DNA from: Verpa conica
Lineage: Eukaryota > Ascomycota > Pezizomycetes > Pezizales > Morchellaceae
NCBI GenBank assembly: GCA_033030425.1
Contig: JAUFSD010000021.1
Coordinates: 558,001 to 622,000 of the forward strand
DNA: 64,000 bases
Reading direction: 5' to 3'
The position numbers and the translations under genes are program-made. Below the pieces are notes generated by a model that was not told the origin of the DNA, ran no database searches, and saw nothing but the letters and a program-made list of their open reading frames with translations. This document shows, one piece after another, positions 11,090-23,662 of the stretch (position 1 is its first letter; each line of letters starts with the position of its first letter).

Positions 11090-12344
11090 TGTGACGATCT
11101 AACCATCGTCATGACTAGTCTCAAGTACCTCTCCATAGAGACACCTAAGGATCTCCCTTGAGGGACAGGACTAGCTATCCTATTCCGGTCAATAGATACT
11201 AAGGAAAGTCGTTACTATGATAGCCCGTTCCCTAAGCGAGCTGGCGAGCTCCTAGGACGGAGCGAAGCTCACCGTCGTCGGTATGCGACAGAGACCAGAG
11301 TAATGCGTCTGTAGCTTATAGCTACGGGAGATACTAGTGTAATGAGACTGAAGCAGTTGCCTCCATGAACAGAGTTAAGCTCCTGTTCCTCTAGGAGGAA
11401 TAACAACGGCTTCGCAGACGGCCAATCCCGTGGGAGGCCTAGAGCCGTGAGACAAGAGCAAAGCTATGCTTAGTAGTTAGGGCCGCCAGCAAAATTAATA
11501 ATTAACCTGGCGGCGTCACGAACCGAACCATACGGGGCTATGCCTTGTGCTTCGCCCTAAGGTCCTTATGGATCAAGATTACCTCTCCGCCACGTCCCCA
11601 GGTTGGACTAGGAACGTGGGAAAGGAATCTAAGCAACGGCAGGAATCACCAGTGGGTTACCCTACCTAGGGGACTCAGTGTTCTCTAACACCCCTGAGGC
11701 GCCCCACTGTGCCACCCGCCGTTTGCAGAGGGGGCCCCCCTGAGTTGCTGATTCCCTAACAAAAAGACAAGTTTTGGACCCCAAAAATAACCCCAAAACC
11801 GTCAGGAAAATTCGTCTAACCGAACCAAACTCGGAGGGTATATGGGGGACAGTGCTGCGAATCCATAGGTGCAATCGGATTTGAAATCGGACCATTTTAG
11901 CAATAGTTACAGAGTTTTTAGTAACCAACGCTTTTTAGTCGCTAGTCTATCGACCCCGCTAGTTCTTAGGGGCGCTCTAGACTCAGTTGATTTCCAAGCG
12001 CGGAGGAATTGTTTCCCCGCTTCTTGGCAGCCTGCTTGCAATCAAAATCATAGCTTAAACCCGTCCTTCCCCCCGGACAATCATTCTTGCTAGTCAACGA
12101 ACAACTGTTGTTCAGAGACCCTCATACTCTTTGCTAAAGACGTTTGTCTCCCCCTGGGAAGCAGAGCCTTTTAAAGTCTTTAGTTATCTATCCATTAAAT
12201 CCTTATTCCTGTTTTGCCTAGGGACTGTCGACCTTCCGTGTTGACGAGCGGTTCTAAGCCTCGCTGCTGAAGCTTCTCGTCAGAAGGGGAGGTTGTTGGT
12301 TTTTTTTGGTACGGCAGTACTCCCTTGGGAGTGCCCCCGTTACA
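11090..12344 (+). mobile_element. Solo LTR family 1, copy 1
   Basis: 1255 bp from TGTGACG to CGTTACA (TG...CA with short inverted ends), flanked by the exact duplication CCCTG at 11085-11089 and 12345-12349. Just inside the ends are small hairpins (GACGAT/ATCGTC at the left, CACTCCC/GGGAGT at the right), and a GCCGCCAG/CTGGCGGC hairpin lies near 11485-11515. There is no gag-pol, so this is a solo LTR or a non-autonomous relative. It interrupts LINE ORF2 in the sense orientation and supplies the stop codon that ends the RT half. Confidence 0.85.
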
Positions 12345-13122
12345 CCCTGGCTCCCTCACACTCACATACACATCGCAACAACGGACAAAGAAACAGAAAG
12401 CCTACAACACCAAAAGTGGGTCACCGATTACCCGGAAGTCTATAGAGTCTACACCGATGGATCAAGGGAAGACTCGGTCAGCTCAGCCTGGGTCTCCATC
12501 GCGAACGGCACTATACAAAACAAGGGCAACGCCAATCTAGGGCGCTTTGCAGATATTCTGGACGGGGAACTAGAAGCAATATCCCTAGCACTTAATCATC
12601 TCTTAACTATTAACATCACCAATACACCCATCTGGCTGTGCATAGACAATCAACTAGCCATAAAGCGCCTGGGGGGAGCCCCAGCCCCCGCAACGGCGGC
12701 GGTTCAAAGTTCCCTAGCATCTATTCAAAAATTACAATACAAAGGCTGTCCAGTAAGCGCGAGATGGACGCCCTCCCACGTGGGCCTTAAAGGCAACGAC
12801 CTGGCAGATAAACTGGATTGAGACGGCCTGCAACTTCTCTGCAGCAAACCCACGGTTACCCTCATCTGGCTGAAAGGCCTACCTCACCGAATCAGACACA
12901 AAGGACTTCCACACTCCATCCCTACTCCACACCTGGCAACAGTCAATAGACGGACGGCAGGCATAATGTGGAGAGTTAGAAACTCAGTTACCCACCTGGA
13001 CCCATCTTACTCCAATCCAACCCCAAAATGCGTTTGCGGCGATAATCAATCGAGCAAGCACATTCTGCTCGACTGCCCCCGCTACCATCAACAGAGAAAA
13101 TCCATGATCGATGAGCACTACC

Positions 13123-13546
13123 TGTCAAGAACAACAAATCATCAGTTCTCACTCGGTCACAAATTGTCACTCGACCACCAGTCAGCCTTGCCCGTTTCAT
13201 ATCAGTTTCATGTCTAGTCTCATTTGTGTTTCATGTATGGGATGACGTGGCCTGCCACGTCATCAGGATCTCCTTAGTTTCATATCACGTATCATGTTCT
13301 TGTTTCATGTAGTCTGACACGCTACGCGTGTCAGCCCCTTCCCTTTCATGTTTCGGCCATACTATAAGTATCGAGCCATTTCCCCAGTTCTTAGTCTTAG
13401 CTCTCTATCCTTCAACTTGTATTTACTACCAAGTACCTACTCTAGTTCCAGTCTTCCCAGTCTTCTAGTCCATGTGCCCTTAGTGTCCCAGCTCTTTAGA
13501 CATCACCTGCTGTCCCCACAAGAGCAAGGGCTTGTGTACTTTTACA
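13123..13546 (+). mobile_element. Solo LTR family 2, complete
   Basis: 424 bp from TGTCAAGAAC to ACTTTTACA with the exact duplication CTACC at 13118-13122 and 13547-13551. It has a TATA-like TATAAGTA at 13363-13370 and several TTTCATGT repeats. It is nearly identical to the inverted copy that begins at 41899 and ends at 43966. It interrupts the extreme C-terminus of LINE ORF2. Confidence 0.85.
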
Positions 13547-13833
13547 CTACCCCACTCACTCGTGGAATCAGTTAGTTAACGACGATAATTGTTATCCCCT
13601 CATTCGGTTCATGCTCGAAACGGAGCTTAATACCAGGAAAATAGGAAAAAGGAAGTGACCTGCGCGGAGGAAGTTTTTCTTTTGTTTGCAGGCGGGAAAG
13701 AACGCGATTTGGGATTTTCTTTTCTTTACCTTTCTTTTGTTCTAGATATTATTTTGTTTATCGGGGACGTTTTGTGTAGGCGGTCGCTTAAGCGACTTAC
13801 TTAGTGGGCCGAGGGCCTAGATAGGAAATAAAA

Positions 13834-13860
13834 ACTACTACTACTACTACTACTACTACT
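13834..13860 (+). repeat. (ACT)n microsatellite tail of the LINE
   Basis: Nine ACT units end the LINE, followed immediately by the target-site sequence TTGCAT. A trinucleotide tail instead of poly(A) is compatible with a Tad1-type LINE. It could also be a pre-existing microsatellite at the target. Confidence 0.7.
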
Positions 13861-14276
13861 TGCATTCAATACCCTACCTACCTTGTCCTTGAGTTCCTAG
13901 TCTCTCGATACTAGCCTTGCCTTGTGATTATCGCCTGCTGTTCTCCAATAGGTGATCGGTTTTTACACTAGGGCCGGGTAACAGCCGGGTAACCTTGTCC
14001 CAGAGACCCTCAGATCCACTGCAGAGAGTCCTTGGGACTCCTAGGGCCTACAGGCGTCCCATAGGGCCGCTGGGAATCCCAGAGAATCCCAGAGACTCTG
14101 GTGTATGTCCCAGGAGTAAAAATCTTTTGCTGATGCAGGCGACAGCAGCAGGACCTCTTGTAAAAACCGATCACCTATTGGGGAACAGCAGGCGATAATC
14201 ACGAGGCAAGGCTAGTATCAAGAGACTAGGAACTCAAGGACAAGGTAGGTATGGTAACAATGCAAGTAGTAGTAGT
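13849..14276. repeat. Foldback: 118-bp inverted repeat around a 194-bp loop
   Basis: 13849-13966 (part of the LINE tail plus the LTR-3 3' end) is repeated in inverse orientation at 14161-14276, with only a handful of differences seen by eye. Between the arms lies the right end of TIR element B (13973-14137) and about 20 bp of unrelated sequence. The inverse arm also includes four trinucleotide units of the LINE tail, so it was copied from an LTR-3/LINE composite. A transcript through here would form a long double-stranded stem. Confidence 0.8.
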
Positions 14277-14277
14277 A

Positions 14278-15004
14278 CATCAGCAAACTTGAAGGTTTCT
14301 CTCTGACGCATCTGATGCATCTGAGGCTTGGGATACAGTTGGTGGAATTCGACGATCAGGAGACGGGATCTGTCTCAGAGACGCTCGGCTAGCTGTCAGA
14401 GCTCTCAGGAGAGCCCCGGAGGCTCCCATAGTCGCCTCTGGAGGCGTTAGGAGACGTCTGAAGACTCTATAGTAGTCTCTGGGGAGGCTTGCTAGTCATG
14501 CTGGGAGTCACGGTTCGGAGTTTTTAAAAATTTATTTATTTTACTATGTACATTTTCTAGTCTATATACAAAATACTGCTGCTTCGCCCCCCCTGCCTGC
14601 CCCCCCTGCTTGCCTGCTGTCTGCTGTCTGCTGTCTGCTGTTGCGCTGGGAGTTGTCTGGCGGTCACGTCGAGGGGTAGTACACGGGGGGTTCGTACCGC
14701 CACGGGTAGATTGTTCGCTTGGTAGCCCGGAGGCTGCTGGGGGTCCTGGAAGGGCCCTAGGGGAGGTGTTGCTGCTGCTGTCGCGCTGGGGGGGGGGTCC
14801 TGGGGGTCCTGCTGCTGCTGCTGCGCTGGAGGTCCTCTGGGAGTCACGTCAACACGTCGGACATGGAGTGTTCGTACCTGGACCGGTAGGTTGTTCGCTT
14901 GGTAGCCCGGAGGCTGCTGGAGCCTTGCTGGAGGTCCTGGGGGGGGTCTGCTGCCTGCTACTGCGCTGGGTGTCAGCTCGAGGTCCAGCCGACACGTCCG
15001 ACAC
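14278..15004. mobile_element. TIR element type C, left part only
   Basis: Begins TA-CATCAGCAAAC and has the same layout as element A: GC-rich palindromic left part, a short A/T-rich stretch with AGTCTATATACAA, then CTG/CCCC-rich sequence with two diverged copies of the 42-bp core (14689-14730, 14869-14910). The sequence differs clearly from A and B, so this is a separate subfamily. It is cut at 15005 by an LTR-1 copy and no right end is seen. Confidence 0.6.
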
Positions 15005-16261
15005 TGTGACGATTTAACCATCGTCACGACTAGTCTCAAGTACCTCTACATATAGAGACACCTAAGGATCTCCCTTGAGGGATAGGACTAGCTATCCTAT
15101 TTCGGTCAATAGATACTAAGGAAAGTCATTACTATGATAGGCCGATCCCTAAGCGAGCTGGCGAGCTCCTAGGACGTAGCGAAGCTCACCGTCGTCGGTA
15201 TGCGACAGAGACCAGAGTAATGTGTCTGTAGCTTATAGCTACGGGAGATACTAGTGCAATGAGACTGAAGCTGTTGCCTCCATGAACAGAGTTAAGCTCC
15301 TGTTCCTCTAGGAGGAATAACAACGGCTTTGCTGATGGCCAGCCTTAATGGGAGGCCGAGAGCCGTGAGACAAGAGCAAAGCTATGCTTAGTAGTTAGGA
15401 CCGCCAGCAAAAATAGTAATTAACCTGGCGGCGTCACGAACCGAACCATACGGGGCTACGCCTTGTGCTTTGCCCTAAGGTCCTTATGGATCAAGATTAC
15501 CTCTCCGCTACGTCCTCAGGTTGGACTAGGAACGTGGGAAGGGAATCCAAGCAACGGCAGGAATCACCAGTGGGTTACCCTACCTAGGGGACTCTGTGTT
15601 TTCTAACACCCCCGAGGCGCCCCACTGTGCCACCCGCCGTTTGCAGAGGGGGCCCCCCTGAGTTGCAGATTCCCTAACAAAAAGACAAGTTTTGGACCCC
15701 AAAAATAACCCCAAAACCGTCAGGAAAATTTGTCCAACCAAACCAAACTCGGAGGGTATATGGGGGACAGTGCTGCAAATCCATAGGTGCAATCGGATTT
15801 GAAATCGGACCATTATAGCAAAAGTTACAGAGCTTTTAGTAACCAACGCTTTTTAGTCGCTAGTCTATCGACCCGCTAGTTCTTAGTGGCGCTCTAGACT
15901 CAGTTGATTTCCAAGCATGGAGGAATTGTTCCCCGCTTCTTGGCAGCCTGCTCGCAATCAAAATCATAGCTTAAGTCCGTCATTCCCCCAGGACAACCAT
16001 TCTTGCTAGTCAACGAACAACCGTTGTTCGGAGACCCTCATACTCTTTGCTAAAGACGTTTGTCTTCCCCTGGAAAGCAGAGCCTTTTAAAGTCTTTAGT
16101 TTGCAACCCTTAAAAATCCTTATACCTGTTTAGCCTAGGGACTGTCGGCCTTCCGTGTTGACGAGCGGTTCTAAGCCTCGCTGCTGAAGCTTCTCGTCAG
16201 AAAGGGAGGTTGTTGGTTTTTTTTGGTACGGCAGTACTCCATTAGGAGTGCCCCCGTTACA
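15005..16261 (+). mobile_element. Solo LTR family 1, copy 2
   Basis: Full-length TGTGACG...CGTTACA copy. The flanks (GACAC on the left, GCTAT on the right) do not match, and the right flank is itself an inverted LTR-1 fragment, so this junction has been rearranged or one flank lost. Confidence 0.75.
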
Positions 16262-16496
16262 GCTATAAGCTACAGACGTATTACTCTGGTCTCTGTCGCA
16301 TACCGACGACGGTGAGCTTCGCTCCGTCCTAGGAGCTCGCCAGCTCGTTTAGGGATCGGGCTATCATAGTAATGACTTTCCTTAGTATCTATTGACCGGA
16401 ATGGGATAGCTAGTCCTATCCCTCAAAGGAGATCCTTAGGTGTCTCTATATGGAGAGGTACTTGAGACTGGTCATGACGATGGTTAGATCGTCACA
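16262..16496 (-). mobile_element. Inverted 5' fragment of LTR-1
   Basis: Reverse complement of the first about 235 bp of LTR-1, ending TCGTCACA at 16496. In LINE orientation it starts inside ORF1 of the minus-strand LINE copy and is cut after 235 bp by copy 2, which points the other way. Confidence 0.75.
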
Positions 16497-17368
16497 AGTT
16501 CTATCACAAACTCTCTGTTGATTTTCGTATACTGGGGTTTGAAGAGAGGTTCGACCTTCTTTTTCTTGGCTGGAGGGGAGAGGGCCTTGGACGCTGGCTG
16601 GGCAGGCTTCTTTGCTGCCTCAGCATAGCTGGCCTTGATTTGTTTTTGGGGTTTGGGAGCCGCGGGTTTTGGGGCCTTTGGCTGTTGTGGTTGTGGTACT
16701 GGTAGAGGGGGTTGTTGTGGACGGATGTTGGTCTGTAAGCGAGCCACGGTCGCTTTGAGCTGAATGACTTTGTCATTCAAGACATGAATGGAGTTGAAAA
16801 GGGGGGAGATGGTGTTATGGATCAGCCAGGTAGTGTAGTTGACTGTTCCGCTCTTGGATTCGATGGAGAGGGAAAGGTAGGAGACTTTAGGGTCGTAGGG
16901 GGTCAGGAAGTCTGGCTGGTCCAAAGACATCTCGGTGTCCTGGGTTTGGGGGGTGGGGTCTTTAAGGGGGGTATCCACCTCAAAACTCTCTGCCAAAGCG
17001 GAGAAACGGCTACCGCTAGCAGTAGAGTCGACTCTAGATTGCTTTGAAGGAAAAGCGGATTTGGAGGAGGAGGAGGCCGCTGTGCCAAAAGGGAGGAAGG
17101 TTTGGGTGAGCGGGGTGAATGAGGGGGTGGATCCAGGAGTGGCGGCCATGACTTTCTCGGTTTGCCTCCGTTGGATTTCTGCTTTGATATTGGCGGTTTT
17201 TCGCTGAAAGTATTCCCAGTTACTGTCTGGGTGATTCTGAAGGAAGTCTCCCTTTTTCAAGGTTGCCTGTCCGTAAATCAGTGACTTTATTGAATCATCG
17301 TCATATTCGGTTAGGGGTTTGTTGGCAAAAGGGTCGACATAGTCGACGTAGTGTCCAGAAAAAGGCAT
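16484..17368 (-). pseudogene. Truncated LINE ORF1 (copy F1)
   Basis: Starts with ATG at 17368 (MPFSGHYVDYVDPFANKPL...), runs through Ser/Pro-rich sequence, DFLTPYDPKVSYL, a TTWLI segment, a Gln/Pro/Lys-rich stretch and a PPAKKKKVEPLFKPQYTKINRE patch equivalent to that of ORF1 at 6819, and stops right after it. The last few codons and the stop come from the LTR-1 fragment beginning at 16496, so the zinc-knuckle half and all of ORF2 are missing. The N-terminus has a proper ATG, unlike copy E, and its sequence differs there, so F is a second subfamily. The leader is 17369-17500. Confidence 0.75.
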
Positions 17369-17500
17369 TTTTGAAGGTACGCAAGGCTTTGGAAAGGAAT
17401 AGATAGTAGATAGAAAGAGACTCTAGTCAAGAGAAGCTTGCCCAAAGGTTTGCGCCCGTGAAAGAGGAGAAAGTGTTGTTGCAGACACGCTCCGAAATAT

Positions 17501-17756
17501 AAGTTGTTGCGTGAAGGACTTAACTAACTGACAGAAATGAGTCCTCTTTTATACTCTTTCTGGAAGGACGTTGAGATCAACACTGAGACAATATGAAACT
17601 GAAGGAGTGACTTCCTTCTACATGAAACTATAGACATTTTGTCCAGCAAGGCGTACTTCTTATATGACCAATGAGAACAGGAATCCTTCGAAATATGAAA
17701 CGATACATGAAACAAGGAAATAAGCAAGACAGACTAGGAAATGTGTGTTCTTGACA
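17501..17756 (-). mobile_element. 5' fragment of LTR-3 upstream of LINE F1
   Basis: In minus orientation it begins TGTCAAGAACAC at 17756, contains a TATA-like box (reverse of TTTTATAC near 17550) and ends CAACAACTT at 17501, where LINE leader sequence starts. The join lies within a few bases of the LTR/LINE join at 6510. The remaining 3' part of the LTR is not present on the far side. Confidence 0.7.
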
Positions 17757-18394
17757 CTTACAGCCTTTCTAACCATCAAAAAAGACTGATTGTGGTTCGG
17801 TTGTTGTTTTTTAGCGAGAAGAGAAGTTTATTCTTTTTCGCTTGTAGACAACTATTCCAGCTCACTGTACTGGTATTCTCTTATTGCTCTTACAAGTCAT
17901 AGACTACTGTTTCATTCCCTGTTGCATACTATCGACAATGGGCTTCACTTATTGTTTCAAAGTCTGCCGACCTAGGAATATATAGATTATCTAGCAGTAA
18001 AGTCAACTACTTTTTGGTCTGAATCAGAGTAGCTATCTCTGTTCTCCCAGAGAGATAGTTAATTGTTTTTTAAGGGTCTATTTTGAGCCTAGTCATGGCA
18101 ATTGTTAAATCGTCACACTACTGTAGTTCAACAACCACCTGAAAAAAATGATCCAAAACAAATAGGATAAAAAAGATAGACTACATGTTATACATATATC
18201 TACCCTAAAAATTATTACAGCATGTTTTCATCCTATAGTCTATATGAGTATTCAAATATAGCTTCTCATATTTTACTACAAATAATTACATGGATAATCA
18301 TTGGTTAGTTCTAGAGACTTGGCTATAAGAATAAATGGCTTTATTCTATTATATAGGAGTTCTTTTTTTAACAGAGATTATGTGGTTGTTTATA
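17757..18394. other. Gene-free stretch
   Basis: A/T-rich sequence between the LINE copy and a TIR element. A degenerate TTAAATCGTCACA near 18105 resembles an LTR-1 end, but no element could be delimited. Confidence 0.4.
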
Positions 18395-18861
18395 CAAGTG
18401 GGCGCCCAAAAGTAAGTAGACACAAGCGAAATACACCAAAAACAACTGATTTCATAGTGCTGTATCAACACATTCTAACAATTGATAATTCTTTGAACGG
18501 TATGCTAAGCTTTATAAATCCATACTCTATCCATATTATATTTTTGTTGATTTTTAATTGCTGTTTTCTAGAACTTGTGAGGTAAATAAAAAATTTAACT
18601 GTCAACAGATATACCTTTTGTATGGGGCTTACATACAAAATCTTAGGTACCACTAGCTGGGCCAACCTTTATAAATTTATAATTCTGTATTGAGACTATC
18701 ACAGAATCTGGGCTACCCTTTGGTATGTCTCAGTGGACTTACAGACATTTTGGCACCACTAGAAAATTTATTTATTGTAAGCAGATATTTCTACAAGTAT
18801 GTAAAATCGGCCATTTTTGGTGTGTTTTGCACGTGTCCACTCACTTTTGGGTGATGACTTG
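18395..18861. mobile_element. Tc1/mariner-type MITE
   Basis: About 65-bp imperfect inverted ends: CAAGTGGGCGCCCAAAAGTA at the left pairs with ..ACTTTTGGGTGATGACTTG at the right, and both ends carry AAGT..GTRGACAC and ACACCAAAAA blocks. TA flanks both sides (18393-18394, 18862-18863). Ends of this form are typical of fungal Tc1/mariner elements. The 467 bp carry no transposase. Confidence 0.75.
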
Positions 18862-19458
18862 TATCTTATACACCCTAGGTGCCTAGTTTTTTACATAGCC
18901 TTTTATTTACAAGGCCTCAGCAGACCAAAGGGCCAATACTCTGTCAAAACCCTCAATATTCTATAGTATAGCAAAGTAGGATCTAGATTTTCTACACATA
19001 TAATCTCAAGTTATTTAGTATAGTAGTTGACTAATTTGACTCGGTCGCAACCCGCTGCAATACCGATTTATACAGCCAAGACTTGTTGAACACGACTGTA
19101 TCAGTTTTATAATTCTATTAAATATCTTGTAGTCCTATATAGTCACGTAGCGACTGTTTAAGTCTAAGATGGTGTAGTTGACTGTCGGCTAAATCGAAAA
19201 GAATGTGGCTAAATCTGTAAAGAGGTAAAGGGGAATAAAAGAAATGAAGGTGTTCTTTGATATAGCTATACTCGAGCGAATCTAGAGCAAATCCTTTTTA
19301 ATTTCCTCAGAAGTAATAGCTGAAACATACCTACTCTCGGACATTTAGGAAAAAACGTTCTAAAGTACAGTGGATTTTATGTCTTAAGCAAGAGGATATA
19401 TAAAAAAGTAAAATCTAAAGTCAAGAATAAAAAAAGTAAAAAGAGAACATTAGGATGT
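18862..19458. other. Gene-free stretch; 3' flank of ADE12
   Basis: A/T-rich. The part nearest 19458 is presumably the 3' UTR of the minus-strand adenylosuccinate synthetase gene. Nothing else recognised. Confidence 0.5.
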
Positions 19459-21522
<2,064 letters not shown>

Positions 21523-23662
21523 TCACATTAACCTTACTCCAGCCTGTTTGCTCTTCTTCGCAGCAGACTGGACTGCCGTGGCTGAAGTGCTGTTTAGGCT
21601 TGATGCCGCCTCCCTCTTCTTCTCGTCCTCAATCTTCTTGAGCCTCTTCTCCGTCTTTGCTTTTCCAGAGCCTTTCCCGTGGAACTGATGGGAGAGGTGT
21701 TTAAATGCCTAGGCATGCTTGTTAGTAGCATATCAACGGAACCTAAATCATCAACACGCAATATACCTCTTTTTGCGTCATATCTCTTCCAAATTCGTCT
21801 TTGTAACTCAATTTAACATCTGGTTTATACTCTTTAAACCTCTGCTGCATCTCCCTTGCCTCCTGCAGATCCCGCTGTCTATTTTCCCACCTAGCGTGCT
21901 CTTCCCTCTCCCTAGCTGACATGCGGTCAAACTTCCCACTCTGTCTATCACGGAGCCTCTGCTGTTTAGCCTTTTCTTCTGCTTCTACCTCGCGTATTTT
22001 CTTTTCAACACGAAACTTCTCACGATCACGTAAGAGGTTGATCTTGTGATCTGCCTCCTCATCTCGCTTGAGTAGGCCGCGTTGATTTAACATAGCTAGC
22101 GTTGCACCAACACCTTGGGAGATTGTCATCTCTTCATCTAGACCGGTACTTGAAATTTCGGGTGGTGCCTGAGTGGTGAGTTCGTGATGTGTTTCCCCCT
22201 CCTCTTCAACTCTGTCTTCCATCTTAATATCCATATCCTGTTCCTCGGGCCCAGGGGGATCTGCCATAGATGTGACTATAGGAGTGATAGGCTTTGAATT
22301 CTTCCGCTCCTGAATAACAGGTGCACGGAGTGCCGCAACAAACTCAGTTGTCTCATCGATAATAAGCCCAACTTCCTCATCATTATTCCCTCCATATATT
22401 GCCGTATCTACTCCATTGCTCTCCTCGCGCAATTGGCGTGCTAGATCATCAGGCTTCATGATTTTTCGTTTCTTCAACGCTATTTTACGCTGCATAGCGA
22501 GGGAACTTTGTAGATCGTCATCGTCGACGAAAGAGACATCTTCATATATCCTCTTTGGTTTCGGTACTGGCTTATCATCAACATCCATTGCCTCAACATC
22601 TGCCTCGCCATCTATTTGCAGCGGAGGCGCAAGTGAATCATCATCATCACCCAACCTCCTCCTTGTACTCTTTTTCTTTGGCTTCCTAATCTTGATTGTA
22701 GCTGGGTCCACGTAATCCGATGTAACCTCCGCCCCTGAGCCAACCCCTAAAATTAGTTTTAATTCTCTACTTCTAGGGGTGTGTGAATATACTTACTCAG
22801 CAGATCTAGTGTAATAGACTTTGCCTTAAGTTTCTCAGCAACCTCTTTTCGGTGAGCCTCGGACATGCCTCCGTTATTCTCACTATCATCTAACACGAAC
22901 CTTTTCTTCTTCTTGCCCTCTATTTCTTCATCGTATTGTGCAAGTATAGACGTTTCGCCGTCGGTAGATTCGTGTGGATTGTAGATGGACTTTTTCTTCT
23001 TCAGTTCGAGACGCTCCTTAAGGCGTTCACGCTCCTCAAGGGCGGTAGAAACGAGCTCATCCCCCTCCTCTGTCCGTCCAAATCAGCCCAATCCTCCAGG
23101 AATCTAAAAAGAGGTATAGTGGTATATACTCACCTTCATCCTCCCCAATCGTTGAGTCTTTCAACGTCAGTACCACCCCCTCCTCCCCAGTAGTGAGCTC
23201 CTCAAGATTATGTCCCACTCTCACTCCCTTCAGGTCCTCAGCTGTATATTCCTTGGTCTCCCTAGCAAGCCTCTCGAGTTCCTCCTCCTTTTCCTTTGCC
23301 ATCTTCTTTGCCATCTTCTTCTGCCTTTTCTTCATCTTCCGCACCCACATCGTCGTTGTATCCTCCTCATTATCTTCCGCCTCCCCCAAACCCTTCCCTT
23401 CTAGTACTGCAAACCGTTTCGCCGCATCACGAGCCTTTTTAATACTATCTGTACGAGCACGTCGGGCGGACTCTGCGTTAATGGAGGATTGGTGGGATTT
23501 CCAGTTGTCGACGGCGCGGTGGTCTTGGGATTCGGTTGAGTTATCGTAGACGGGGGTTGTCGTAGTGGGGATGTCAGTCGAGGGTAGATCGGCTTTGAGG
23601 GGTTTAAGGCCGAGGGAAATTCGGAGTTTATTAGTTTCTTCGAGGGAAAGGGATTCTTCCAT
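21523..23662 (-). CDS. SNU66: SART-1/Snu66 family U4/U6.U5 tri-snRNP splicing factor
   Basis: Nuclear protein of the tri-snRNP needed for pre-mRNA splicing. Exons: 23662-23134, 23069-22797, 22746-21767, 21708-21523 (introns 64, 50, 58 bp; phases agree), 655 residues. The start is the ATG giving MEESLSLEETNKLRISLGLKPL, the SART-1 N-terminal signature; no ATG lies upstream in frame. Other marks: Lys/Glu-rich coiled coil (KKMKKRQKKMAKKMAKEKEE) about residue 100, GHNLEEL, KKKKSIYNPHE, EEIEGKKKKRFVLDD, and the C-terminal block SYKDEFGRDMTQKEAFKHLSH followed by FHGKGSGKAKTEKRLKKIE, which is the best conserved part of the family. Lies between ADE12 and SPT8 on the same strand, with its own flanks. 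Confidence 0.9.

Larger units (their letters stand above)
8328..13658 (+). pseudogene. LINE ORF2: endonuclease - reverse transcriptase - RNase H, disrupted by two LTRs and one stop
   Basis: ATG at 8328 directly follows the ORF1 TAA (TAAATG), so translation probably depends on termination-reinitiation. Domains in order: APE-type endonuclease (ITGDFNCHHEWW, then SDASHGSDHALT); reverse transcriptase (YRPISLLPCISKLLES, GVPQGSQLSPVLY, catalytic VYMDDDTML around 10340); then, after the LTR at 11090-12344, RNase H (VYTDGS, LDGELEAI, PSHVGLKGNDLAD around 12440-12810); and a C-terminal CVCGDNQSSKHILLDCPRY knuckle before the second LTR at 13123. The frame resumes at 13552 and ends at TGA 13656-13658. 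Besides the two insertions the only lesion I see is one in-frame TGA at 12819-12821 just after RNase H. That suggests recent activity. Confidence 0.85.
6510..13857 (+). mobile_element. Tad1-like LINE (copy E), near full length but interrupted twice
   Basis: Non-LTR retrotransposon with ORF1 (CCHC knuckles) and ORF2 (endonuclease, reverse transcriptase, RNase H, C-terminal Cys/His knuckle), the domain order of the Tad1 clade. ACTTGCAT occurs at 6502-6509 and 13858-13865 as the target duplication, and the 3' end is an (ACT)n tail. Two solo LTRs were inserted later: 11090-12344 in ORF2 between RT and RNase H, and 13123-13546 near the end of ORF2. The ORF2 frame is kept across both sites when one copy of each 5-bp duplication is ignored. 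The 3' UTR is about 13659-13833. Confidence 0.85.
6252..13967 (+). mobile_element. Solo LTR family 3, interrupted by a LINE
   Basis: The ends are TGTCAAGAAC at 6252 and GGTTTTTACA ending at 13967, i.e. TG...CA, with an exact 5-bp target duplication CTAGG. Removing the LINE leaves an LTR of about 360 bp (6252-6509 plus 13866-13967). Its start and its end (CTGCTGT..CCC..TTTTTACA) resemble LTR-2, so the two families are related. It has a TATA box at 6455. The LINE sits about 50 bp downstream of that box. 5' fragments of the same family precede both other LINE copies in this window. Confidence 0.75.
5466..14137. mobile_element. TIR element copy B, split by an 7.7-kb composite insertion
   Basis: 5466-6251 is the near-copy of 3074-4150 in element A (degenerate start CTATCAACAAAAG), and 13973-14137 is the near-copy of 4160-4352 including the CTTTTGCTGATG end. 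The two halves are contiguous in copy A. In copy B they are separated by 6252-13967, with the 5-bp sequence CTAGG on both sides (6247-6251 and 13968-13972). Copy B itself lies against a truncated LTR-2, and its right flank shows no clean TA duplication. Confidence 0.8.

Noticed and set aside
11662..11928. Antisense ORF of 77-88 codons open in four LTR-1 copies
   Set aside because: Copies are so similar in DNA that a shared frame is expected; differences change amino acids freely and copy 3 breaks it. No recognisable domain.
6252..13967. A novel LTR retrotransposon encoding LINE proteins
   Set aside because: The ACTTGCAT duplication around the LINE and the similarity of the outer parts to LTR-2 show a LINE inside a solo LTR.
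13834..14280. CRISPR-like or tandem array
   Set aside because: The repeat is one inverted pair plus a trinucleotide tail; there are no regularly spaced direct repeats with unique spacers anywhere in the window.
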